From contig JAFRLX010000116.1 in assembly GCA_017430965.1 (NCBI GenBank), forward strand, positions 1 to 47,363: a stretch of 47,363 bases of DNA. Direction: 5' to 3'. Position 1 is the stretch's first letter. Every line of letters begins with the position of its first letter. The notes beneath the pieces are model-generated. The model had not been told where the DNA came from and ran no database searches. It was given only the letters and a program-made list of their open reading frames with translations. This document shows, one piece after another, positions 8,013-16,721 of this stretch. A program made the translations under genes and the position numbers. This stretch comes from Clostridia bacterium (GTDB lineage Bacteria; Bacillota; Clostridia; Oscillospirales; Acutalibacteraceae).

Positions 8013-9791
8013 TTAATTCAATTTTCCGAAAGTGCTGCGCAGCAGGTTGCGGATATCGTAGGCATTTTCATCGGTTGAGTTGCTGAAGGCTGCGGAGTAT
8101 TCGATTTGCAGTTCAATCTGCTTTTCGTTATATTCCTTCACACTCTTGTCGAGCATATCCAAAAACAGCTCTGCCTTGGTTTCGGGGCATTGCTCGAACA
8201 AGCCCATAAACATACCGCCGTTATTGAAGCCCATAAAGCCGTAATTGCGCGAGAGCCCTTTAATCATGTCCGCAAAGTCGCGCAGGAGGGTGTCACCCGC
8301 CGAGCGCCCCAGGGTATCGTTGAGCTGTTTGAGGTTATCCAGCCGCAAAATCATCACGGTGAACTGCTCGCCAAGCTCATGTTCACTGAGGGCATTCACC
8401 TGCACATCACAGCGCTGGCGGTTCGGCAGTTTGGTGGTTTTATCGGTGTAGATAATGTACTCAATAAAGTCTTTGAGCCTGCCGATAACCACGGCGCCTA
8501 CGCAGCCGAAGAACAGGAAGAACACAAGCGCCAATGCGATGTAGAGCTTAATGTTAATCTTTTGTGCGGTGACAACGGAGTTGAGGATGTTTAAATAATC
8601 CGCGCCGATATACTCATTGAGCTCGCGCGCCGTTGCCTGCACAATCTTGTACTGGTTATTGAGGGTTTTGACCAAATCCTGAATATCCTCTTCCACATCG
8701 TTGCTCAGGTTTTGGTTTTTGTCATTATCCACAAACACGGAGCGGATGTAAGCGGCATGGTCTTTATCAATTTTGTCGTTTTTAATCGACTGGTTGATTT
8801 GTACATATGCCTGAATCAGTTCATCGTAGGTGGTAATGACATTCAGCGCCGTATCGCGCCCGTCAACATCCATGATGATAGAGGAACCGCTGCTGTCATT
8901 GGAATCATCCTGCAGCGCCTTTTCCGTGCTGTTGACACCCTTTTCGCTGTAATTGTCAATGAGGTATTTGAGCTTTTTTGCTTTTTGGGAGCTGTTTTGG
9001 ATGCTGATATCCAAATCCTCCATATGCTTTTGCTGCTTTTTCAACAACAGGTCATTGTCTTTGGTGTACTTATTCTCCAAAATGCCGGCATACAGCTGCG
9101 GCACCTTGTTGTTGAGAATGTAGCCGTAGATATTTTCCAAATCCGTGAAGGTGTAGCCTGTGGCAGAGGCTCTGAAATCCGGATAGCTGGAGCGCTTTTG
9201 CAGCAGGTAGTCATCAATATCCTTCACACTTTGCTGCAGGATTTCGGCGCTCTCGATGTAGTCATAGTCATTGGAGCTGATGTTGGAAGCATTGTTCGGC
9301 AAAATGAGCTGGTCGACATATTTTTCGCTATAGAACATATAATAGTTTTTAATAATAGCGTCGAGCATATTGCCGGCATAGTTCAGGGACTTTTCCGAAT
9401 CGGCTTCAAATGTAATGATATAGTCGGTCGGGAAATAGTTGTATTCCTCGCCTTTGCTGAGCGCACTTTCCTTCTTTTCATCTTCCTCCTCCGGGATGAT
9501 GGGTGTTACCTTAACTTTGGAACGCACTTCGTCCACCGAACAGTTTAAATCCAAATCCTCAATGGCGCCTTTAATGACCGTGGAGGAATAGATTTCGGAA
9601 ACATCCAGCTTTTCACCGTTGGGGGTCAGACCGTCGGTAATCGCGCCGTTGGCATAGCGAATGACCGTCGTCGCCGTATAGACCTGCTGCGAACTGGCGT
9701 AGAAGTATACGCCAATCGCACCGAGCAGCGCAACGATTAGTATGAGAAATTTACCTTTGGAAAGGTAGCGTAATAACTGAAATTCTTTCAC
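8013..9791 (-). CDS. Wzz-like chain-length protein fused to a degenerate GGDEF domain
   Basis: 592 residues with GTG start at 9791. The frame extends to an ATG at 9830, but that overlaps the upstream gene; the GTG lies two bases after that gene's stop and has GGAGGC upstream. An N-terminal transmembrane helix (about residues 14-34) precedes a long extracellular helical region, then a second transmembrane segment (around YIALALVFFLFFG), as in polysaccharide co-polymerases. The cytoplasmic tail reads like a GGDEF domain (DKTTKLPNRQRCDVQ, RLDNLKQLNDTLGRSAGD), but the signature loop is FNNGGMF instead of GGDEF, so cyclase activity is not expected. It could sense c-di-GMP or GTP, or serve as a scaffold; this is inference. 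It is the last gene of the operon. Confidence 0.8.
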   Translation of the reverse strand: MKEFQLLRYLSKGKFLILIVALLGAIGVYFYASSQQVYTATTVIRYANGAITDGLTPNGEKLDVSEIYSSTVIKGAIEDLDLNCSVDEVRSKVKVTPIIPEEEDEKKESALSKGEEYNYFPTDYIITFEADSEKSLNYAGNMLDAIIKNYYMFYSEKYVDQLILPNNASNISSNDYDYIESAEILQQSVKDIDDYLLQKRSSYPDFRASATGYTFTDLENIYGYILNNKVPQLYAGILENKYTKDNDLLLKKQQKHMEDLDISIQNSSQKAKKLKYLIDNYSEKGVNSTEKALQDDSNDSSGSSIIMDVDGRDTALNVITTYDELIQAYVQINQSIKNDKIDKDHAAYIRSVFVDNDKNQNLSNDVEEDIQDLVKTLNNQYKIVQATARELNEYIGADYLNILNSVVTAQKINIKLYIALALVFFLFFGCVGAVVIGRLKDFIEYIIYTDKTTKLPNRQRCDVQVNALSEHELGEQFTVMILRLDNLKQLNDTLGRSAGDTLLRDFADMIKGLSRNYGFMGFNNGGMFMGLFEQCPETKAELFLDMLDKSVKEYNEKQIELQIEYSAAFSNSTDENAYDIRNLLRSTFGKLN

Positions 9792-9793
9792 TA

Positions 9794-11602
9794 TTATTTG
9801 CCTCCGCTGTAATTTCGGAATCTGTACCATACAGCCGCATAGATTGCCAGCAGCAGCACTGCCGCAATCACTGCCATTTTTGTCGGCTGCAACTTTTGCA
9901 GAAGAGAAAGGTTGGTGGGTTTAAAGGTCAGGTAGTCTTTGGTCTTGTATTTGATGTATGCCTTATCGACAGTTTCAATTTGCCCGGACAAGGTGGCAAA
10001 CTTCCCGCGAATGGTTTCAATCATCGATTTTGCCTTGTTAATGTCCGCGGTATCGTTGGAGCCGGCTTGCATTTTGCCCATAATTTCCCGATTCACCTTG
10101 ATTTCCTTTGCAGTTTCCTGTGCGGTTTTCAGGTAATCATCCGCCTGGCTTGCCATGTAGTCCATACCGGTTTTGGTTTTGGACATGTAGTAGGTGTTTT
10201 TGCTCTCATCAATAGAGGGAATCATCACCACGCTGATCATCGCTTCATTGTACATTTTAATGCCGGCATTGTAGACATTGTATGCCGCTATATCCTTGTC
10301 ATAGCTCAAATCTTTAATGCGGTTGGTGTAGGCAAGCGAGCGCAGGTAGTGTGCCTTATTGTGCGAGCAGCCCGCTTCGATGACAAAGGCGCGGTATTTG
10401 GCAATATCGTAGTTGCGCAAATCTTCCACCTTTTGTGCGAGCGACTTGAAGGTTTCATCCGATTTCTTTTCGGTAAAGGTTTTGCTTTGCTTTGCTCTTG
10501 TGTTCAAATATTTTTCAATTTGCTGTGCCTTGAGGTCAAGCTGGTCGGCAATCTGCATAAACTCCTCATCGTGAAAATCATCGATATTAAAGCTGAGGAT
10601 GGAGCGGTTCTCCGTGTACTTGGAGTAGAGATTGTCTTTATATGCCTTGCACAGGAAATTGAGCATTTCATCGGTGCTGATGCCCTTGATTTCCGGCGGC
10701 TTGGTGATGGTAATGCGGTAGGTTGTGGTGATAAATAAGGTTTCCTCGGAAAAAGACTTTTTGTTGGTGGGGTTGATGGTGATGCTGTTCATGACAGCAT
10801 TAATATCCACACTTTCCGGGTCAATGCCGCAATAGCCGAGCATTTTTTCCACTACCTCGCGGCTGGCAATATCATACACATTAAAGCGCGTGGAGTTGGG
10901 GTTGAGGCCGTAGGCGGCTTCCTCATAGTTCAAGCTCATTTCGGTGGTTGCCGTGTTGTTGCTGTCGAACATAAAGTAGCAGCCGGAGAGCAAAATGACC
11001 ACTGCAAGCAGAATGCAGACAGGTGCCTTTAATTTAAAGAGCGCAATGAGTGTCTTTCTGACAGGCGAGCGGTCGGAAAAGTCGGCATCAATGGCATCCA
11101 AGAGCCGGGTTACCGGTGTGAACAGCTTTTTGATACCGCCGCTCAGGCGCCGAAAAGCATTGCCGATGCGACTTGGCTTTTTCTTTTTGCCGGGGTCTGC
11201 AAAACCAAAGTGCTCCCAAACGCTGTTTTCCTGTGTCGGAGTTGTTTCGGGCTGCTTTGCAGCCTTCTCTTGCCGCGGCGAAGCGGGAGTAACCGGCTTG
11301 GCAGGCTCTGCCTGCGCCGTTGCTTCGCGCACTTTGGCGGGTTCTTCCGGCTTTGCGGCTTGCGCTTTGCTTGCGGGTGCCGGTGCTTGCACAGCTTCCG
11401 GCTTCATAGCGGGTTTAGGCTGTTTTGCTTTGCCGGGCTTTACCGTAAAGGTCGCTGCCTGCGCGGGCTTTGCCGACTGTGCCGGTTTTGCCGCCTGCGC
11501 CGAACGCGCCTTTAGCGGCTTGGGGCTCTGCTGCGCCGCTTTGTGCCGCAAGGGCTTTACAATTTGGGTTTGTTGAGGCTGTTCGGGGATTTCTTTTTTC
11601 AT
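9794..11602 (-). CDS. Wzz-like chain-length determinant with long Ala/Pro/Lys-rich cytoplasmic arm
   Basis: 602 residues. About the first 130 are a low-complexity arm rich in Ala, Pro, Lys and Gln (repeats such as AAKPAQSAKPAQAA), followed by a basic segment (GKKKKPSRIG). A transmembrane helix lies near 190-210 (APVCILLAVVILLSGCYF), then about 360 residues of extracellular, partly coiled-coil protein, and a second helix (MAVIAAVLLLAIYAAVWY) at the C-terminus. This is the Wzz/co-polymerase plan. The long disordered N-terminal arm is unusual. Start ATG has AAAGGAGG upstream. It is two bases from the next Wzz-like gene, so the pair probably forms mixed oligomers. No tyrosine-kinase motif is present. 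Confidence 0.75.
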   Translation of the reverse strand: MKKEIPEQPQQTQIVKPLRHKAAQQSPKPLKARSAQAAKPAQSAKPAQAATFTVKPGKAKQPKPAMKPEAVQAPAPASKAQAAKPEEPAKVREATAQAEPAKPVTPASPRQEKAAKQPETTPTQENSVWEHFGFADPGKKKKPSRIGNAFRRLSGGIKKLFTPVTRLLDAIDADFSDRSPVRKTLIALFKLKAPVCILLAVVILLSGCYFMFDSNNTATTEMSLNYEEAAYGLNPNSTRFNVYDIASREVVEKMLGYCGIDPESVDINAVMNSITINPTNKKSFSEETLFITTTYRITITKPPEIKGISTDEMLNFLCKAYKDNLYSKYTENRSILSFNIDDFHDEEFMQIADQLDLKAQQIEKYLNTRAKQSKTFTEKKSDETFKSLAQKVEDLRNYDIAKYRAFVIEAGCSHNKAHYLRSLAYTNRIKDLSYDKDIAAYNVYNAGIKMYNEAMISVVMIPSIDESKNTYYMSKTKTGMDYMASQADDYLKTAQETAKEIKVNREIMGKMQAGSNDTADINKAKSMIETIRGKFATLSGQIETVDKAYIKYKTKDYLTFKPTNLSLLQKLQPTKMAVIAAVLLLAIYAAVWYRFRNYSGGK

Positions 11603-11647
11603 CGCCGCTCCTCCTTTCCGTAATATAGGGGTTTACTGCTTTAAACC

Positions 11648-12541
11648 CTAATACCAGCAAATATCAACAACGACCAGCTCGGGTTGATTGTTGATTCTGG
11701 GAATAATGTTGTGGTTACCGAGTCCGCGGCTGATGACCAGCTGCGAACCGTCATCCATTTCATGCACACCTGCGGTGAGCTTCGGCAAAAAACCTTCGCC
11801 GTTGCTGTAGAGCCCGCCGAGCTTCGGCAGGCGGACATGACCGCCGTGGGCATGACCTGTAAAGGCGACATCAATGCCTTTATCGAGCAGTTTTTGCTCG
11901 ACAAGTTTCGGGTAATGCGTTAAGCAAATGCGGCAGTTGGTTGTCGGTTCTAAGCTTTCCACAAACTTTTTGGCGTTGGTGTTTTTCTGCTCATACTGGT
12001 CCACATCCTCTGTTACGGCGATGAGCTGAATGAGCGTATTACCCACTTTCACATCGACCGCTTCATTGCTGAGCAGCTCAACATGGTGTGATTCCAGCTT
12101 TTCGGGAAATGCTTTATCCTCAAAAAGATACTGGCTGAGCTCATTGTTGCCGTAGCAGGCATAAATCGGTGCAATTTCGCTTAATTGGTCCGATAAAGAG
12201 AAGAGCACCGAATAATCATCGTTTTTATAATTCATCATATCGCCCGCGTAGAAAATCAAATCCGGTTTGAGCGCCTTGATTTTGGCAACGAGCTTGGCAT
12301 TGTCCTTACCGTACTGCGTATTGTGCAAATCTGCCAGCTCGACCACGCGGATATTGTCCGTTACCTTATCGCAACGGACCTGATAAAATGAGACCATATA
12401 GTTTTGATTGAGAATGATATTGAAACCGGCTGTCAGGACAATCGCGGCAGCCAATACCAATGCAATCACCTTGACAATCTTGGAGCGCAAGGGCTTCGGT
12501 TCTCGCTGTGCTTTTTGACTTTTTTGTTTCGTTTTGCTCAT
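11648..12541 (-). CDS. Membrane-anchored metallophosphoesterase (YaeI-like)
   Basis: 297 residues. A basic N-terminus and one transmembrane helix (IVKVIALVLAAAIVLTAGF) are followed by a calcineurin-type phosphoesterase domain with its metal motifs in order: ADLHNTQYG (D-H), YAGDMM (GD), YGNNE (GN-E), LTHYP and TGHAHGGH (GHxH). Membrane-bound relatives act on phospholipid or UDP-sugar-lipid substrates. Inside a polysaccharide operon it could trim lipid-linked phosphates, but the substrate is unknown. Start ATG has GGGAG upstream. It lies 16 bases from the acyltransferase gene. Confidence 0.85.
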   Translation of the reverse strand: MSKTKQKSQKAQREPKPLRSKIVKVIALVLAAAIVLTAGFNIILNQNYMVSFYQVRCDKVTDNIRVVELADLHNTQYGKDNAKLVAKIKALKPDLIFYAGDMMNYKNDDYSVLFSLSDQLSEIAPIYACYGNNELSQYLFEDKAFPEKLESHHVELLSNEAVDVKVGNTLIQLIAVTEDVDQYEQKNTNAKKFVESLEPTTNCRICLTHYPKLVEQKLLDKGIDVAFTGHAHGGHVRLPKLGGLYSNGEGFLPKLTAGVHEMDDGSQLVISRGLGNHNIIPRINNQPELVVVDICWY

Positions 12542-12557
12542 TAGAGCGTTCTCCCTT

Positions 12558-13136
12558 TCAGTCTAAATTGAGGCCGGGTGCCAAATTGGAATGCGAATTG
12601 TTATCGCTGATTTTCTTGGCAGGGGTGCCGGCAATGGTAATGCCGTTATCCGTAAAGCTCTTGGTGACAACCGTGTTGGCGCCGATGGCAATGTCGTTGC
12701 CGATGGTGATTTTGCCGATGACGGAAGAGCAGGGGCCGATAAAGATGTTGTCGCCGAGCTGCGCTGCTTCGCTTTGACCGTTGGTGGCACCGATGGTCAC
12801 ACACTGGTGAATGCGGCAGTTTTTGCCGATGCGCGCCGTGGGGTGCACGACAATGGGACCCCAGTGAGCAATCGAGAGCCCTTCCTCAAAGGTGTTGGGC
12901 GGAATGTGGAAGCCGCACAGCTTCCTGCCCTTTTTGCGCAGGCGAAAATGCAGCCACAGTGCGATGGCTTTACCGAGCGGATTCTTTTTACAGTTCATGT
13001 AGTATTCGGTTTTGCGCAACAGGATTTCGTACTGCCAGATTTCATCACCGGCAATGCGGGGCTTTTTGCGGGTTTTATACAGTGCAATTCTGTCTTGTTC
13101 CAAATAGTGCTTGTAGTCGGCTTTGCTTTGTATCAT
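12558..13136 (-). CDS. Hexapeptide-repeat acetyltransferase (CysE/WcaB-like)
   Basis: 192 residues. The C-terminal half shows the left-handed beta-helix hexapeptide pattern (IGKNCRIHQCVTIG, LGDNIFIGPCSSVIG, IGNDIAIGANTVVTKSF) and ends with IAGTPAKKI, typical of serine-acetyltransferase-like O-acetyltransferases. In this context it most likely acetylates a sugar of the surface polymer rather than making O-acetylserine. Its start overlaps the stop of the pyruvyl-transferase-like gene by 4 bases (translational coupling). Confidence 0.85.
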   Translation of the reverse strand: MIQSKADYKHYLEQDRIALYKTRKKPRIAGDEIWQYEILLRKTEYYMNCKKNPLGKAIALWLHFRLRKKGRKLCGFHIPPNTFEEGLSIAHWGPIVVHPTARIGKNCRIHQCVTIGATNGQSEAAQLGDNIFIGPCSSVIGKITIGNDIAIGANTVVTKSFTDNGITIAGTPAKKISDNNSHSNLAPGLNLD

Positions 13137-14221
13137 GCGTTTTCTTCTCCTTCGGTTTGTTCGCCGCGAATGGCGCGCAGCAAATAGTCACTGCTTTGGC
13201 GGCGCAGGTCCTCCACATAGCGGTACACGGCATCGTAGTCAATGCTCTCATCCTCTTGCGGGAGCGGCTCGCGCAGGGTTCTGTCGCCAATGCCGAACTG
13301 TTCGAGCAGCGCGGCGATTTTTTTGACACGGCTGTCAATAGAGGCATACACGCGGAAATTCTTGCGGTTGAGGATGGAGAAAACCACCCCGTGGAAGGTG
13401 CCGGTGTAGACATATTCCGCACGGCGGAACAGCTCTACCCATTCAAACGCTGTCAGGCGCACGGACATTTGGGAATACAGTGTATCGTATTCGCCGGCGC
13501 CGAGCACCTCATAGCCCTTGGCGCGCGCGTTGTCTGCCAATTTCTTTTTTAAATCGCGGGGGATACCGTTGCAGTAGTAAAAGAGCACATAGGGCTTTTG
13601 GGTCAACTGCCGTATTTTTTCGGTATCTGCCGCGGGAAAGGCGGTTAAAAAGGTCGGGTCGCACACTAAAGGCGGGGTGATGCCTAAGGCGTTGCGGCAC
13701 AGCGTTTGGGCGCCCTTGTCTCTTGCCGAGAGCGCGGTAAACGCCTGCATGGCTGCGCGCACCTCTTGCGGTGCATCCTCACCGGTCGCTTTGCCGGTGC
13801 TCGGTGCATAGGAAACCAGGCGCTTGCAGTTGAGCCCGCCGCCGTACTTGACAAGAGAAAAGCTTTTCGGGTCCAGGTAATTCCAAACCTCATCGCTGCC
13901 GACCACAATGCAGTCTAAACCGAGGGCATTGATGCCGGCGGCATTGCGCACTCTCTTGGTGGTGTGCAAATACTGCTTGCGCGTTTTGGCAAAAATCAGC
14001 GGTTGCGAAATCTTGTGCAGCCACGATTTGAGCGTTTCCGTGCCGGGATAAAAGCGGAAGAAGCCGCCGATATTGATGATGTCCTGTTTGGGCATGCGGT
14101 AGTTGACAATATAGACTTCGTCCTGCGGGAACAGCGCTTTGATTTTTTCCTGCAGCGCCCAGCCCTGCAGGAATGCGCCGAAATTATTGATGGAATGGTG
14201 GGTAATAATGCCTATTTTCAT
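13133..14221 (-). CDS. Polysaccharide pyruvyl transferase family protein
   Basis: 362 residues. The N-terminal MKIGIITHHSINNFGAFLQG, the central VVGSDEVWNY and the later TGTFHGVVFS are hallmarks of the PS_pyruv_trans (CsaB/WcaK-like) family, which transfers pyruvate ketals or related groups to polymer sugars. It is the only pyruvyl-transferase-like gene here, and the Fe-S protein at 22193-23377 belongs to a family that often travels with it. Start ATG follows AAGGAAACGAT. It is nine bases from the GT4 gene upstream and coupled to the acetyltransferase downstream. Confidence 0.85.
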   Translation of the reverse strand: MKIGIITHHSINNFGAFLQGWALQEKIKALFPQDEVYIVNYRMPKQDIINIGGFFRFYPGTETLKSWLHKISQPLIFAKTRKQYLHTTKRVRNAAGINALGLDCIVVGSDEVWNYLDPKSFSLVKYGGGLNCKRLVSYAPSTGKATGEDAPQEVRAAMQAFTALSARDKGAQTLCRNALGITPPLVCDPTFLTAFPAADTEKIRQLTQKPYVLFYYCNGIPRDLKKKLADNARAKGYEVLGAGEYDTLYSQMSVRLTAFEWVELFRRAEYVYTGTFHGVVFSILNRKNFRVYASIDSRVKKIAALLEQFGIGDRTLREPLPQEDESIDYDAVYRYVEDLRRQSSDYLLRAIRGEQTEGEENA

Positions 14222-14230
14222 ATCGTTTCC

Positions 14231-15337
14231 TTATTTTTGAATGTTGTTGTACAGGTCAATATAGAGTTCCTGCATTCTTTTTGCTTCGAGGCGGATATCG
14301 TAGCCTGCCGCCTGCAGCTCTGCCGCGCGGCTGATGCGCGGTTTTTGCTCCATGGCGAGCACGGCGTCTGCCCAAGCCCCGGCTTCATCGTGAAGCCCGA
14401 GGAAGGTGACATTGTCGGTCACTTTCACCTCGGGGGTGATGGTGTCGCACAGCACGCAGGGCAAGTCGGTTGCCTGCGCTTCCACGGCAACCACCGGCAA
14501 GCCCTCATAAAGCGAGGTCATCACAAAGACATCAAACGCGCTGTACCATTCGTTGACATTGGTTTGCACGCCCGTGTAGGTGACGGCATCGCTAATTCCG
14601 AGCTGCGCAGTGTATTGTTTGAGCTGCTGCTCGAGCTCCCCGGTGCCGATAATGACCAAATGGGAGTGGGGGTTTGTGCGATGCAGCGCGGCAAACATCT
14701 CTAAGGTTTTCTTTTGGTTTTTCTGCGGCGCCAATCTGCCCACATGCCCCACAACCAGCTTATCGCCCAAGCCGTATTGCTCGCGCAGTTTGGTGCGCGC
14801 ACTTTCGCTAAAGGCGAAATCCTCAACATTAATGGCGTTGCGGATTAACTGGTGGTTTTTCTGCCAGCGCGCTGGGGAGAAGTAGAACTCTCCCGCGGCA
14901 TTCGAGCAGCCCCAATAATCGGTGGCGGCATATTTAATCAGCGGGCGCATCAGTTTTTTGAGCTCGTTTTTCCAGCCCACGGGGACAGCCGTGGCGTGTG
15001 CGTGTGCAATGCGCACGGGAATGCGGCTCTTCTGAGCGCCCTTGAGCGCATAGAGCATCAGAGAGCCATTGTGCGTGTGGATGATTTGGTACTCCGGATG
15101 CTGCCGAAACAAATCGGTCATGAAGGCGATATACTTCGGGTAGCTCATAAAGCCGGGGGAAGTAAACAGCCTGCCGCCGAGGGCTTTGATTTCTTCATCA
15201 TAATCACCCGGGTCGGGTTTGTTTTGCAAAAAATCAAACTGCACCTGCTCGCGGTCCGTGTGCCGGTAAAAATTCATCAGCATCGTTTCGATGCCGCCGC
15301 GGTCCATATTGCTGACGGAGTGTAAAATTCTAATCAT
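14231..15337 (-). CDS. GT4-family glycosyltransferase
   Basis: 368 residues from ATG 15337. The frame extends upstream to 15415, but those codons overlap the polymerase gene and do not look like protein; MIRILHSVSNMDRGGIETML is the usual GT-B start with its Gly-Gly loop, and AGAGGTC precedes it. The C-terminal half has VGRLAPQKNQ and EGLPVVAVEA, the nucleotide-sugar binding region of GT4 retaining transferases. The enzyme would act on the cytoplasmic face of the membrane on the growing lipid-linked unit. Donor and acceptor cannot be told from sequence. Confidence 0.87.
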   Translation of the reverse strand: MIRILHSVSNMDRGGIETMLMNFYRHTDREQVQFDFLQNKPDPGDYDEEIKALGGRLFTSPGFMSYPKYIAFMTDLFRQHPEYQIIHTHNGSLMLYALKGAQKSRIPVRIAHAHATAVPVGWKNELKKLMRPLIKYAATDYWGCSNAAGEFYFSPARWQKNHQLIRNAINVEDFAFSESARTKLREQYGLGDKLVVGHVGRLAPQKNQKKTLEMFAALHRTNPHSHLVIIGTGELEQQLKQYTAQLGISDAVTYTGVQTNVNEWYSAFDVFVMTSLYEGLPVVAVEAQATDLPCVLCDTITPEVKVTDNVTFLGLHDEAGAWADAVLAMEQKPRISRAAELQAAGYDIRLEAKRMQELYIDLYNNIQK

Positions 15338-15348
15338 AATGACCTCTG

Positions 15349-16710
15349 CTATCTCGCTTTCATTCGCGGGGTTTTTTGCACTTTTAAATCGCGCTGCCGC
15401 TTTTTGTATATCCACTGTTCAAAGCGGTTCATGCGGTACAAATCGGTGGTGCGCAGCGCGTGCTCCTTGACCGGTGCATAGAAAAAGCACATCGGGAGCA
15501 AACGAATGACCATGCTTGACCAATAGTAGAACATGGTGTTGTCTGTCATGTAGGTGATAAGCATATAGACATTAATCGCCATAAAGCAGACGGCAACCTT
15601 TTCGCCGCAGCGCGTGATAAACCAGTGGGTTTGGAATACATAGTAGCCGAAAATCCAAAACATGAAGCCCCAAAAGCCCATTTCCACATACATTTTCAAA
15701 ATGTCGTTGTGCACGGCGGTAATGTCGACAACCTGGTCCTTGGTGCCCTTCATGCTTTTGAGCAGCTGCACACAGAACTCGTAGCCCTTACCGCGGTAAC
15801 TCGGCGAGACTTCATAAAACTGCGAAATATAATCGTAAATCTTTTCTCTGCCGTTGAGCTCAATGTCGTGGTCAATGCAGTACTGGGTAAACAGTCCCTT
15901 TTGAATCAGGAAGATGTAGATGTAGCAGAACACGACAATGGTGATTGCCGAAAAAATCAGAAAGCGCCGTTTGCCCCGCGCACCGAGGAAAAGGCAGATA
16001 ACCGCAAACATCACTGCCAGCAGCAGGCTTAAAAAGGCGATTCGCTTCAGACCCGCAAAGAACAGAAACAGGGCAATGCCGGCATAGACATAGCGGTACC
16101 GTTCCCCGGGGCAGAAGAAGAGAAAATAAATCAAAAAGACACCCATCACAAAAGTGATATCGTGAATTTCGATGGCGCGGATAAAAGTAGAGTTGGTAAT
16201 GACCTCGTTGGCACCGAAGGAAGTGATGTTTGCAATCATATCCTGCACGGCGCCGCCGATGCCGGAGGTTGCCGCACCGAGAATGATAATCGTAAAGTTG
16301 GCGCCGGCAATGCCGAAGAAGGTGTACTTTGCCGCATCTTCCTCAAACAAATAGACGGCGGAAATGACAATGGCAATATTCAAAAGCTGGTAGGAAATTT
16401 TGGAAACGCCCTTCAAAATGTAGCTGAAAGATTGCAAATCCAAAATCCAAATAAACAGAGAGCAAAAAATGATGCCGATAATGATAGAGCCGTACATCAT
16501 ACCGAAGCGGGAAAGCTCTTTGAGCCGGCTGAAATTGCCCGACCAGAAGATGTAGACCACGGCAAGACCGATTGCGCCCACGGAGATTACCTTAGGCAAT
16601 GCGCCGAGTGCAACATTGATGACCTTCCAGTCTCCCATCGCGGCACCGAAAATAAAGAAGATATACAGCCCGATGTAAACTTTTGAATGTTTTGTGTAGA
16701 TTTGATTCAT
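15349..16710 (-). CDS. Polysaccharide polymerase / O-antigen ligase-like membrane protein (Wzy-like)
   Basis: 453 residues with roughly ten to twelve transmembrane segments and one larger loop near the C-terminal third. That loop contains RGKGYEFCVQLL and AVHNDILKMYVEMGFWG; the H-N-D-x-L-x-x-x-x-E-x-G arrangement is the O-antigen polymerase/ligase signature. It would polymerise repeat units on the outer face. Wzy-type proteins diverge quickly, so the name rests on topology, the H-N-D motif and neighbours. GGGAG precedes the ATG, eleven bases after the GT2 stop. Confidence 0.82.
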   Translation of the reverse strand: MNQIYTKHSKVYIGLYIFFIFGAAMGDWKVINVALGALPKVISVGAIGLAVVYIFWSGNFSRLKELSRFGMMYGSIIIGIIFCSLFIWILDLQSFSYILKGVSKISYQLLNIAIVISAVYLFEEDAAKYTFFGIAGANFTIIILGAATSGIGGAVQDMIANITSFGANEVITNSTFIRAIEIHDITFVMGVFLIYFLFFCPGERYRYVYAGIALFLFFAGLKRIAFLSLLLAVMFAVICLFLGARGKRRFLIFSAITIVVFCYIYIFLIQKGLFTQYCIDHDIELNGREKIYDYISQFYEVSPSYRGKGYEFCVQLLKSMKGTKDQVVDITAVHNDILKMYVEMGFWGFMFWIFGYYVFQTHWFITRCGEKVAVCFMAINVYMLITYMTDNTMFYYWSSMVIRLLPMCFFYAPVKEHALRTTDLYRMNRFEQWIYKKRQRDLKVQKTPRMKAR

Positions 16711-16721
16711 ACAGCTCCCGG

